Source of the DNA: a virus
Virus record (IMG/VR): IMGVR_UViG_3300025087_000036
Span: 62,001-126,000 of that record
Reading direction: 5' to 3' (one strand)
DNA length: 64,000 nucleotides
The notes under the pieces are model-generated. The model had not been told where the DNA came from. It saw only the letters and a list, made by a program, of their open reading frames with translations, and ran no database searches. Position 1 is the stretch's first letter; every line of letters begins with the position of its first letter. A program made the translations under genes and the position numbers. Below, piece after piece: positions 1 through 8,601 of this stretch.

Positions 1-2112
1 ACACAAACAGTTGGTAAATTGATCCCAGCATCATCATCGGTAGTTGGCATTGGGGAAACTCACAGGAACCCTTGGTGGCATAGAGAAAAATACAAGTGGC
101 AAGTATCGGAATTGGACCCAGTTGAATTACCATTCCAATCTGGGATGGTTATCACCCATGTCTATCCTTCTGTTAGTAAAAATGCTGTATATAGTGGTGC
201 TGCCGGTAGTGGTCACTCTATACCATCTGCTAGGGTTTCGGTTCATAATGTAGACATTTTAACTGGAAACTCTTTTGCGTCAACAAAGAAAACTCTCCAC
301 TCTGCTACGGTGTTGACTGGATATTCTTTGCCAACGTCAAGGGTGTCTTGCTATGCTTCTGAAATAGACACATACGTTTTGTCCACAGAACAAACTAACA
401 TTCCATCTGACATCATTAGTATGGATATAGTTGAAACCGGATTGACTGAAACTTTGGGTAGTCCATTATTAGTTCCTATTTCTGGACAATATGGAACCAC
501 AACATTTATTGACTACGATAGCAATGCTACGGTTGTTACCAACAACAACACCGTTGATATAGTATTTTCAGCATCAAACCTTTCAACTAGTGGGTACACA
601 AAATTTAACATAGAGTTATTCAAGAGTAACCAAAATGTTTCACTTGTAGATGAAGATTATGAATATAGCATAATAAAATCAGTGAGAGAGTCTTACGGAT
701 CGGGAATATATAAAATTTCTTCTTTGATTAATCTTGACGCTGGAACAAATTTGGTTGTCAGATCTGGATCTTACGATCCATGGCTCAACACAGGTGTAAC
801 CATTACGTCTGTCAATGAACTTAAGAACACAATCACAACTTTCCCAGAGATAGGGTTCTGGACAAGCCCAGGCAGCTTTATGGGAGCAGGTGTCGATTGG
901 TTGAAGTATGTTCGCTCCTATGCGTTTGAAATTATAGATGGTGTGTTTTACGATCTTTACAATCAAAGCAATGTGGTTACACCAACCCTGTATGTGTCGT
1001 TCTTGAATGATATGTACAATATGCATACGGATGTTTACAACATTGAGACACCAAGTTTAGACTTAATGAAAAATGTTGTCAATAGATACTTCCCAACTTA
1101 CACCAATAGGTTAGCACCATTGTTTATGGATATTGGCAAAAACAACAACCTTGGATCAATCAATTTGTTGAACCACTTGAGGCAAAATGCCAACCGTATC
1201 AACATATCTAACGGAGAGGTTAAGATAATAGAACATTACTTAGTTTCGTTGTTCAATGGTACAAAAGCATATAGGTCAATAAACTATTTTGATTGGAACA
1301 ACCCAGACCAATCCATAGAGATCACAAATCTAACCTCAACAACAATGAGTGGTTGGAGCTTACCAGTAATGGTTACAGATTTGGCAGGAAGAAAAACAAA
1401 CACATATTCTATTACTGGAACTGTTAGCGTTGGTGGGTTGAACAGTTTGTATGCCGATATTCTAAAAGACAAAGAAGAGTATTTCTTGAGATACAAGGCA
1501 ACAACTCATTGCCCATCTGGGTGGACAGAACAAATGACCATCCTACCTGTGTTTAGTGGAATAAATTTGATTGAAGGAGAGTATGACAAAACGGTGTACA
1601 ATGGAATCAGATATTATGGAAACTACTTCCTATATCTGAATACCCCAAAGGAACCGAACCTAACTTCTTACCCAGAAGATAGCACAGCCACAACTTTGGA
1701 TTCAGCATCGGTAACTGTAAAATGGAATGGTGTTAGTGATGCAACTAGACTAGAGGTTCAATTTTGGAACAATGGAACTAGTGATGCAAGTACCCTAAGT
1801 GCTTACACACAAATAGCAGATGGCAATTGGGCAACAGCTATAACCATCAATGTTGCAGCAAGACAAAATGTTGCCGATGATTATACCTACACTCAACAGA
1901 CAACCCTAGAACCAGATACATATTATTGGTGGAGGGTGAAAAACTTTAGGGGCAAGTTGAATATGTTTGGGCACAACCTAGAGTCATATATTTCAACCCA
2001 ACCATATGCATTCAAAACAGGATCGTTTACAGACAGTGGTGAATCTCGCGGAGAGATTCCAAGTGAGCCAGAAGCCCCAATAGGAGACATTCGCGTTGAT
2101 TTGGGTGGGTAA
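1..2112 (+). CDS. Virion structural protein with a C-terminal Fn3-like region (5' partial)
   Basis: The reading frame is open from the first base, so the gene starts outside the window; the TTG at 19 is only the first possible start inside it. At least 697 residues are visible. The protein is rich in Ser, Thr and Asn. Around residues 540-650 it has a beta-sandwich, fibronectin-III-like stretch (PKEPNLTSYP, then SVTVKW, then TYYWWRVK near the end), a fold common in phage tail and baseplate proteins. It is followed by tail-type genes, which supports a virion role. The exact protein is not recognised. It ends 59 bp before the next gene. Confidence 0.7.
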   Translation, partial: TQTVGKLIPASSSVVGIGETHRNPWWHREKYKWQVSELDPVELPFQSGMVITHVYPSVSKNAVYSGAAGSGHSIPSARVSVHNVDILTGNSFASTKKTLHSATVLTGYSLPTSRVSCYASEIDTYVLSTEQTNIPSDIISMDIVETGLTETLGSPLLVPISGQYGTTTFIDYDSNATVVTNNNTVDIVFSASNLSTSGYTKFNIELFKSNQNVSLVDEDYEYSIIKSVRESYGSGIYKISSLINLDAGTNLVVRSGSYDPWLNTGVTITSVNELKNTITTFPEIGFWTSPGSFMGAGVDWLKYVRSYAFEIIDGVFYDLYNQSNVVTPTLYVSFLNDMYNMHTDVYNIETPSLDLMKNVVNRYFPTYTNRLAPLFMDIGKNNNLGSINLLNHLRQNANRINISNGEVKIIEHYLVSLFNGTKAYRSINYFDWNNPDQSIEITNLTSTTMSGWSLPVMVTDLAGRKTNTYSITGTVSVGGLNSLYADILKDKEEYFLRYKATTHCPSGWTEQMTILPVFSGINLIEGEYDKTVYNGIRYYGNYFLYLNTPKEPNLTSYPEDSTATTLDSASVTVKWNGVSDATRLEVQFWNNGTSDASTLSAYTQIADGNWATAITINVAARQNVADDYTYTQQTTLEPDTYYWWRVKNFRGKLNMFGHNLESYISTQPYAFKTGSFTDSGESRGEIPSEPEAPIGDIRVDLGG

Positions 2113-2142
2113 TTAGTTGGCACTAAAAAGTTCTTGTGTGTG

Positions 2143-2150
2143 TATTTATA
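2143..2150 (+). promoter_or_regulatory. Late-promoter-like motif TATTTATA
   Basis: TATTTATA ends 21 nt before the ATG at 2172. The same octamer, or TATTTATT, recurs 14-23 nt upstream of several other genes. It is the reverse complement of the T4 late promoter TATAAATA. Role inferred from recurrence and position. Confidence 0.5.
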
Positions 2151-2171
2151 TAGTAGCTAAGAGAGGAACAC

Positions 2172-2717
2172 ATGGCGCATTTATCAAAAGATGAATCAGT
2201 TGCAGTTATCAACATAAAGTTGACAGCTAAAGGTAGGGAGTTGTTAACAAAGGGAATCAAGGATGAGGATCTTTTTGATCTTGTTAAATACTCCTTTGGT
2301 GATTCAGAAATAGATTATAGATTGATCAACGGCACGGATGATTCCAAGATAACTGGTTTGCTTATACAGGAACCGTCCTTTGAGGGAGCAGACCTAAAGA
2401 GTAAATTGTATCAGTCTGGGGAACCGCCAAGTGGAACAGCCCTGGTTAGTCTAACTGTAAACGAAATAACCATGACAAAAAATCAGAGTGGAATTAATGT
2501 TGGAGCCTCTACCTCTTGGCTACCAATTGAGATTTTTGACGAAGAGTATGTGTGGACAAATCTTGGTCCATTGAACGATTATGATTTTAACATAGTCAAA
2601 AACACAGACACCAAGGGAGCATCGTTTGTTACTTATGATGTAGTGGGATCTACTACGATAAAGGTTGAGGGAAAAACCAGTTCAACTTATGCTCTATTGA
2701 CATTGAACATAGAGTAA
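2172..2717 (+). CDS. Tail-associated small structural protein, copy 1 of a duplicated family
   Basis: 181 residues. The N-terminal half is clearly related to the protein at 4737-5387: both have a KLT-x2-G-x3-L stretch, then GDS(E/D)(I/V)DY and an EPS motif about 30 residues later. Family function is not known to me; position among tail genes implies a virion protein. ATG preceded by an AGAGGA site. It forms a pair with the large protein at 2737, and the same small+large arrangement is repeated at 4737/5410. Confidence 0.65.
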   Translation: MAHLSKDESVAVINIKLTAKGRELLTKGIKDEDLFDLVKYSFGDSEIDYRLINGTDDSKITGLLIQEPSFEGADLKSKLYQSGEPPSGTALVSLTVNEITMTKNQSGINVGASTSWLPIEIFDEEYVWTNLGPLNDYDFNIVKNTDTKGASFVTYDVVGSTTIKVEGKTSSTYALLTLNIE

Positions 2718-2736
2718 GCAGAGGAAAGAAAAACAC

Positions 2737-4725
2737 ATGGCTGATATGATACCTAAATTTGTTGCTTCAGTTTCAAGCGGAATAGCCCCGTTAACAGTCA
2801 ACTTTACGAATACATCAAGCGGAAACTTTGTATCTGTTAAGTGGGATTTTGGGGATGGCACAACAAGCACCCAAATAAATCCGACACACAAATACACAAC
2901 CAATGGTTCATTCAAAGCATCGTTGACTGTGTATGATGAAAGTGGTTTGACTGCCACCTATAGTAGTGTTATTGTTGTGTATGCCGAAACAGATTTGGCA
3001 ATAGTATCTTCTGAATTGCAACAAACCCTTTCTCACTTCAAGAGATTTGATTCTAGCCAAGTATCAGTAAGGGCAAGTAAGCAGACAGGCACCGTGTTTC
3101 AAACAACATACCCATTGTCAAGTGATACTAGTATGACAACGGCATCTTTTCGTATACCAGTAATAAAGAGTTGCTTTTCTGGTGATTCAATTACAACAAT
3201 AAACTTTGATGGCACGGATGCAGAAGCAACAGCAATGGCGGTATGGGTTGCAGCTAATGGGTATCATTCAGCATCCAGTTATGTTGCATTGATGGTAAAT
3301 GGAAGCGGGGATACTTCTGGAACATATGATTGGGATAACTATTATAGTGGAAACGCAGACAACTTTCATCAAACATTATTCTATAACATCCTGTCAATGG
3401 GTCCAGCGGACGCGGTTGGAACCATAGTTGTTGATAGACCTTTGCCATATCATAGTGGTGCTGGAAACACCAACCTTACAATTGCCCAGGTGTTTTTGAC
3501 AACAACAGGAACCACAACTAGTGCCAACACCTATTATTCAAATTACAACCCATCCTTGAGATCAAAGCAAGCCATAGACAGCTACAATTATTTTGAAGCA
3601 GTTGGGGTTAGTGCTTCAACAGACGGAAAGGGCTTCTTGAATTTCTATGGGTACGATGATGAATCTGGAAGAACAATAACAGCTATCTATCCATACTACA
3701 GTGGTTACAATTCTGCCGATGCTTGGTATCCAGGCACGATTAGATTGCATCTACCAACAGTGATGTGGCACAAACTATCGACACCAGGTTTGACTTTAAC
3801 AGACACCGTTGATTCAACAATGAGAGATGAAGAGAGTGAACTTCGCTACAGATATTTAAGAGATGGGGCAACAACCTCAAGTAACATTATCGGTAAGGTT
3901 TTCTATGACAAGAAGATGATTATCATAGATGAACCGGAAGTCAATGTTGCTTTACAATTCAATTCGAATAGGTCTTACACTCTACCAGCGTTGAACCACA
4001 CTTACCAGGTGTTGAGCAATTACACATCCGATTTTCAAACCGGAACTGCATATTATTTCACATATGCAATCAGTGGTCAGTCTGGACCAAACACAGGTGC
4101 TACTGGTGGATTTGGAACTGGACACTTAAGACCAATGCATTGTAGATACCTACAAAGGTTTGTCCCTTCGTTGAGTGGTGGAGCTTTGGCCGTACAGCCT
4201 GTGGTAAGTCTTACACCATGGTATGCTTCAACGGCTGCTGGTGGAACTGGTTTTACTGTAGCTGGTAACTATCTGATTATTGGAACTGGGTCTTCTGAAA
4301 CAAACATACCAAACCCAAACTCATTCAAGTATAGTGCGGTAAGTAGTACATACCATGTGTTTTCTACTTTGTTTAAAACTGTGCCGAACTACAGTAGCTT
4401 AGTTAATGCTTACAACTTCACAGGCGTGTATTTGTCTGGAAACTCGAACCTACACTTTGGGAAAGAAATACTTGGTATCGGATATCTATCTGGAAACCTA
4501 GAAACGACTATTTATAAGTTGGCAGCAAGTTGTGTTGCTAAGAACAATGAGTTTAACACCACACAGAACCCAACCTTTGATTCCACAGTAAACGATAGTG
4601 TGTATGTATCAGAGGTTGCAGCGTATAATGAAAACAACGATTTGCTATTGATCGGCAAGTTGAATACACCAATAGAAAAGAACGATCAAAAATATGTAAC
4701 CGTGAAACTTGAGTTAGATTTCTAA
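2737..4725 (+). CDS. PKD-domain virion protein, large partner of duplicated pair 1
   Basis: 662 residues. Residues about 5-82 form a PKD-like Ig domain with the hallmark WDFGDGT. The middle is Gly/Ser/Thr/Tyr-rich and resembles fibre material. The last 90 residues match the C-terminus of the protein at 5410-6639: EFN-x-T-x-NPT, then YV-x-E, then a D-x-LL stretch and a KL-x2-P-x-EKN motif, which suggests a shared attachment or assembly domain. PKD domains usually mediate surface or carbohydrate contacts. Likely a tail fibre or baseplate decoration; the specific role is unknown. Confidence 0.65.
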   Translation: MADMIPKFVASVSSGIAPLTVNFTNTSSGNFVSVKWDFGDGTTSTQINPTHKYTTNGSFKASLTVYDESGLTATYSSVIVVYAETDLAIVSSELQQTLSHFKRFDSSQVSVRASKQTGTVFQTTYPLSSDTSMTTASFRIPVIKSCFSGDSITTINFDGTDAEATAMAVWVAANGYHSASSYVALMVNGSGDTSGTYDWDNYYSGNADNFHQTLFYNILSMGPADAVGTIVVDRPLPYHSGAGNTNLTIAQVFLTTTGTTTSANTYYSNYNPSLRSKQAIDSYNYFEAVGVSASTDGKGFLNFYGYDDESGRTITAIYPYYSGYNSADAWYPGTIRLHLPTVMWHKLSTPGLTLTDTVDSTMRDEESELRYRYLRDGATTSSNIIGKVFYDKKMIIIDEPEVNVALQFNSNRSYTLPALNHTYQVLSNYTSDFQTGTAYYFTYAISGQSGPNTGATGGFGTGHLRPMHCRYLQRFVPSLSGGALAVQPVVSLTPWYASTAAGGTGFTVAGNYLIIGTGSSETNIPNPNSFKYSAVSSTYHVFSTLFKTVPNYSSLVNAYNFTGVYLSGNSNLHFGKEILGIGYLSGNLETTIYKLAASCVAKNNEFNTTQNPTFDSTVNDSVYVSEVAAYNENNDLLLIGKLNTPIEKNDQKYVTVKLELDF

Positions 4726-4736
4726 AGGAGATACCA

Positions 4737-5387
4737 ATGGCTTTTATTGCAAGCGCAGCAACAGTAACAGTGACGGCAAAATTGACGGATGCCGGAAAAC
4801 AAAAACTATACGATTCAATCGAGTCTACTTCCGGTAGGTTCATCACCAAGTTTGGGCTCGGGGATTCAGACGTTGACTATTCAGCCATTGAGGGTGGGGT
4901 TGATGTACTTGCTTCTGGGCATGTTCCAGAACCATCTGCATTTGTTCCCAAGATGAGAAGCCATGCTTTGTTTAGTGGTAAGTATGAACCAACCATCCCT
5001 GTTGTTTTGATTGGTGGAAACTATGGACCACAATTCAACTTCAAACTTGAAGTGGGAACCGATGCTGAAAGGTATGTTGAGTTTGCCGTGGAAACAGAGT
5101 GGCCAAAGAACAAGACATATGGTGAAGTTTATTTGGTGTCTGTTATTAAGCCAACTTCGATGAGCCAAACGAGCTTCGATAGATTGTTTAAACTAACTTC
5201 GATTGGTACAAACAAATGGAGGTTCACAGAGTATGTGAACACAGAAAAAGATTTGGAATATGTGTTTGGAAATTATACAGATAACAACACGGCAGTTGCG
5301 GTTGTATCTACGGTAATTAACATTGTAGGAACAGAGTCTAATCAGTCAACAGAAGTGACGATTGATTTGTCAAAGTACACACCATAA
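4737..5387 (+). CDS. Tail-associated small structural protein, copy 2 of a duplicated family
   Basis: 216 residues, starting at ATG after a strong AAAGGAG site. Shares KLT-x2-GKQKL, GLGDSDVDY and PEPS with the 181-residue protein at 2172. Immediately followed by the large protein at 5410, so this is the second copy of the small+large gene pair. Probably a virion component; no enzyme motif is visible. Confidence 0.65.
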   Translation: MAFIASAATVTVTAKLTDAGKQKLYDSIESTSGRFITKFGLGDSDVDYSAIEGGVDVLASGHVPEPSAFVPKMRSHALFSGKYEPTIPVVLIGGNYGPQFNFKLEVGTDAERYVEFAVETEWPKNKTYGEVYLVSVIKPTSMSQTSFDRLFKLTSIGTNKWRFTEYVNTEKDLEYVFGNYTDNNTAVAVVSTVINIVGTESNQSTEVTIDLSKYTP

Positions 5388-5409
5388 GGTTTAAATAGGG
5401 AGAAGAAAA

Positions 5410-6639
5410 ATGTCAATAGTAAGATATAAGAGCCTATCCACAGAAGATACATTCAAGGGAATTAGTAAAGCATATTCAGCTAAAAAGTCTGCGTATGGTG
5501 ATTCTGGAGCAGACCAAGCTTTGACTTGGTATCTCATTGAGAGATCAGGTACAGTCACAGATAAAAATTGGACTGCTGCCGATGATGACATGAGAAACCT
5601 GTTCATGTCCTTTGGTTTGTCCAGAGCAGACGTAAACGAGTATTACAGATTTGTTGATTCCTTTGACATATACAACGGCAAGAGAATGTTGATTGCAACC
5701 ATTCCACAATCAGGATGTGGAACCTACATTGATGGGTCTACCCTTAGATTGAATGTTCCCATTGGAACCGCTGTAACTGAATTCACAACCTTCTATGGAT
5801 CTTCTTATGCTGGGTACTTGGATAAGACAAATGGCTTGCATGTAAGCAATGAATATGATGATGGGATATACGGATGTGCCTCTATCTATTTGTTTGCCGA
5901 CACAAGCAATCCACTATTGAGTGGATCTTTGCCAACAGGAACATTTACGTCTGGGCAAATATTTCCATACACAGGAACCATAGATGGGTCTATAAATCCT
6001 AATAGTGGCAAGAGATCTTGGGATCCAGACAATGATGATGCAACCTATACTTGGACAACAGCAGAAGCTAAGATGAACATTCACCTAAGAGCCACCCATG
6101 CTTCAAGAAATCCAGATGATGGATATGACATACCATATGGTATTGCTTTCTTGGAGAGGGGTGTGTTTGTTATTTTTGACACATACACAAGTGGCAGGGA
6201 GGACTTCATAGCTAACACCAATGCAGGATCGGCACAAACCATAGGATCAATTTGGTCTGGTAATGATGTAACATTCCAAGCGATAACTTACACAGCAGGA
6301 ACAAAACAACCGAACACAAATACTGCAAACAGAAAGAATGTTAGGTTCACAGGATCGGTTGCTCATGAAAGTGCAAAACTAACCTATAGGACTGTAACAA
6401 AAGATCATAAGATGATCTATTTCTGCCAAGCAAACATGGGGGAATTCAACTTCACAGACAACCCAACCTATAATCACAAGATGGCTTACTACAGGGAAGA
6501 CGATTCAGCCTCTATCTATGTGACAGAAATTGGCCTTTTTGATGATAGTGATACTTTGTTAGCATATGCTAAGTTGTCAGAACCAGTTGAAAAAAACAAG
6601 CTGGAAACCCTAAGCTTTAAGGTTTCCCTGGAGTTGTAA
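5410..6639 (+). CDS. Virion/tail protein, large partner of duplicated pair 2
   Basis: 409 residues. The C-terminal 90 residues (GEFNFTDNPT, IYVTEIGLFD, then LLAYAKLSEPVEKN) parallel the end of the PKD protein at 2737. The TEIGLFD pattern resembles the YVTEIGLYD-type segment found in many phage tail-fibre or collar proteins (family resemblance by eye). It lacks the PKD domain of its paralogue. The stop overlaps the ATG of the next small gene (TAATG). Confidence 0.6.
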   Translation: MSIVRYKSLSTEDTFKGISKAYSAKKSAYGDSGADQALTWYLIERSGTVTDKNWTAADDDMRNLFMSFGLSRADVNEYYRFVDSFDIYNGKRMLIATIPQSGCGTYIDGSTLRLNVPIGTAVTEFTTFYGSSYAGYLDKTNGLHVSNEYDDGIYGCASIYLFADTSNPLLSGSLPTGTFTSGQIFPYTGTIDGSINPNSGKRSWDPDNDDATYTWTTAEAKMNIHLRATHASRNPDDGYDIPYGIAFLERGVFVIFDTYTSGREDFIANTNAGSAQTIGSIWSGNDVTFQAITYTAGTKQPNTNTANRKNVRFTGSVAHESAKLTYRTVTKDHKMIYFCQANMGEFNFTDNPTYNHKMAYYREDDSASIYVTEIGLFDDSDTLLAYAKLSEPVEKNKLETLSFKVSLEL

Positions 6640-6713
6640 TGAAAAGTATTGGTAAAGGCACATATGAGGGTAAATGCCCCAAGTGCGGTAGCTATGATAC
6701 AGATATAATGTAG
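6639..6713 (+). CDS. 24-residue zinc-knuckle-like peptide
   Basis: Very short frame starting inside the previous stop (TAATG) and encoding a CPKCGSYD half zinc ribbon. Translational coupling supports expression, but the size makes it uncertain. It could be the remnant of a longer zinc-ribbon protein. Confidence 0.35.
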   Translation: MKSIGKGTYEGKCPKCGSYDTDIM

Positions 6714-6722
6714 GAGAATTTC

Positions 6723-6968
6723 ATGAAAAAATCTGAATTAAGGAAAATCATAAAGGAAACCATCATTGAGGAAAGTAAACTTAAAGACAAGGCACACAAT
6801 CTTATTAGGAAGTTTGCTAGTTTGCATAACGAGTATTTTGATTTAATTAAACAATACAGTAAAAATAACCAACACTTCAAAAAACTTGAGGAAATATCTG
6901 ATAATTTTGATGAATCAATTGAAAAATTATTGGATGAAATTGATGCAGAAACAGATGGGGAAGTGTAG
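6723..6968 (+). CDS. Small helical protein with MKKSEL-type leader
   Basis: 81 residues with a good site (TAGGAG) 6 nt upstream. It begins MKKSELRKIIKETIIEE, the same leader carried by three small proteins in the head cluster (58626, 59427, 59670). The rest is charged and predicted helical. Inference: a capsid-targeted protein whose leader is cut by the prohead protease, because the leader contains I-x-E sites like the T4 gp21 cleavage motif (L/I-x-E). It sits about 50 kb from the head genes, so the match is unlikely to be simple tandem duplication. Confidence 0.65.
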   Translation: MKKSELRKIIKETIIEESKLKDKAHNLIRKFASLHNEYFDLIKQYSKNNQHFKKLEEISDNFDESIEKLLDEIDAETDGEV

Positions 6969-7084
6969 TGTGGTCAATTGCTTCTAGGATTACCAGATTG
7001 ACCCAGGTTCAATTTAAATTCAAAGCACGATGATGGGTGTCCATCAAGACAAGGACGATTCTAACGAAGATTTAGGGGGTTATG

Positions 7085-7639
7085 ATGAAAAAGGAACTAA
7101 TTTTAGGTTTGGATATAAGTACATCGGTTGTTGGTTACACTATTCTGGATAGAGAACTCCAATTACATGATACTGGTTACGTTTCACTCAAGCAGATAAA
7201 GGGGCTTGTTCAAAAAACAGTTGCCCTAAAAGAACAACTTGAACCATATGTTGGATTGATAAATGGGGTTGCCATTGAGGAACCTCTTGTTATGTTCAAG
7301 GAGGGTTTTTCTAGGGCTCAAGTGCTGTCTCTGTTATCTCAATTTAATGGTATGGGGCAATTATTAGCTTTTACTCTTTACAATCAAGTTCCCTTCATGT
7401 ACAATGTTTCTACAGCTAGGAAACTAGCCTTTCCAGATATGAAGTTTCCAGTTGGATCAAACAGAAAAGAGATAGTGCGAAACAGGGTTGCGATGGAGTA
7501 CCCACAAATAGATTGGCTATACAAACCAAAAGCAATCAAGCCAGATGGCAGTCCGCAAATGAAGGATGAAATGTATGATCTTGCCGATAGCTTGGTTATT
7601 GCAAAATGTCATGTTATTTCATTGAACAAACAGCAATGA
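7085..7639 (+). CDS. RuvC-like Holliday junction resolvase
   Basis: 184 residues from the ATG at 7085, chosen because AGGGGG lies 5 nt upstream; the ATG at 7082 is too close. RNase H-fold signature: LILGLDIST with the first catalytic Asp near residue 10, AIEEP with the Glu near residue 68, and a C-terminal DEMYDLADSLVIA supplying the last acids. The family cuts four-way DNA junctions as a dimer. It would replace T4 endonuclease VII in debranching DNA before packaging. It lies directly upstream of primase and Mre11-Rad50, a replication/recombination block. Confidence 0.85.
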   Translation: MKKELILGLDISTSVVGYTILDRELQLHDTGYVSLKQIKGLVQKTVALKEQLEPYVGLINGVAIEEPLVMFKEGFSRAQVLSLLSQFNGMGQLLAFTLYNQVPFMYNVSTARKLAFPDMKFPVGSNRKEIVRNRVAMEYPQIDWLYKPKAIKPDGSPQMKDEMYDLADSLVIAKCHVISLNKQQ

Positions 7640-7646
7640 GGTTCTT

Positions 7647-8594
7647 GTGTATTATAACAAACAGTTGGTTGACCTTCTATCGGAGATACTTGGGTTTCCC
7701 AAGAGGTATACTCATGGCCTAGTTGAGCTTGAGTTCAACTGCCCTAGTTGCAGAAACAACAAATTCAATTTGGCTGTCAACACAGACAAGAAGAAATTCC
7801 AATGTTGGGCGTGTGAGTATCGTGGAACCATTGACAAGATTGTAAAAGAGTTTGGAACGATTCCGCAAAGAAGACTATATGAAACGATTGTTTCAAACAG
7901 TCGCATTCAGATATCCAAGCAAAATTCCAAAGTGGAACCAATATCAATAGGGTCTTTTCGTTCGATGAAACATGAATGGAAGGACAGTTTGGATTTTTAT
8001 GCTGCAAAGAGGTATCTTGCAACTAGGAAGATAGACCCCTTGTTGATTGCCAAGTGGGATATCTGTTATGCAGAAGATGGACCATACAGCAATAGGGTGA
8101 TCATCCCATCTAAAAGATTAGACGGAAAGGTGGAATACTTTGTTGCCAGAGATTTCTATGATACGGATAGATACAAGTACAAAAATCCACCCCTAAGAAA
8201 ATCAGAGATAATCTTTGGGGAGAAATTTATCGATTGGAAAAAACCAGTGATCTTAACTGAAGGTGTGTTTGATGCCATAGTGTTGCCAAACTCCGTGCCG
8301 ATTTTGGGTTCAAAAATAGAGGGGAACACCAAGCTCATCAAGACCATAGTTGCAAACAGAACCCCAATTATAATAGGGTTCGATGAAGACAAAACAGGAC
8401 TTCGCGGAAAGAAAAAAGTCGGAAAATATTTGGAAAGTTTGGGTATTACTCTTTACTTGTTACCAGAAAACGAGTATAATGATCTAGCGAAAGCATATCA
8501 AATGAAAGGAAAGGACTACCTGATATCTCTAATCAGGGGTGCTAAGAAGTATGATGAGATGGATCTAGCAATAAAATCTTTAATGATGAGGTAA
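7647..8594 (+). CDS. DNA primase (zinc finger plus TOPRIM)
   Basis: 315 residues, GTG start 7 nt after the previous stop. Residues about 28-60 form a CHC2-type zinc finger (NCPSC, then QCWAC). The TOPRIM core follows: VILTEGVFDA near residue 205 with the catalytic Glu, and IIIGFDEDKTG near 250 with the metal-binding Asps. Primases of this type make RNA primers for lagging-strand synthesis at the fork. No helicase domain is present, so a separate helicase is expected, as with T4 gp61/gp41. Confidence 0.88.
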   Translation: MYYNKQLVDLLSEILGFPKRYTHGLVELEFNCPSCRNNKFNLAVNTDKKKFQCWACEYRGTIDKIVKEFGTIPQRRLYETIVSNSRIQISKQNSKVEPISIGSFRSMKHEWKDSLDFYAAKRYLATRKIDPLLIAKWDICYAEDGPYSNRVIIPSKRLDGKVEYFVARDFYDTDRYKYKNPPLRKSEIIFGEKFIDWKKPVILTEGVFDAIVLPNSVPILGSKIEGNTKLIKTIVANRTPIIIGFDEDKTGLRGKKKVGKYLESLGITLYLLPENEYNDLAKAYQMKGKDYLISLIRGAKKYDEMDLAIKSLMMR

Positions 8595-8601
8595 GTTACG
8601 A

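Noticed and set aside
6603-6627. Perfect 7-bp hairpin at the end of the gene at 5410
   Set aside because: No T tract follows and it lies within coding sequence; not supported as a terminator.
7030-7160. Frame starting ATGATGGGTG overlapping the resolvase start
   Set aside because: Out of frame, weak binding site and no recognisable content; the resolvase start explains the region.
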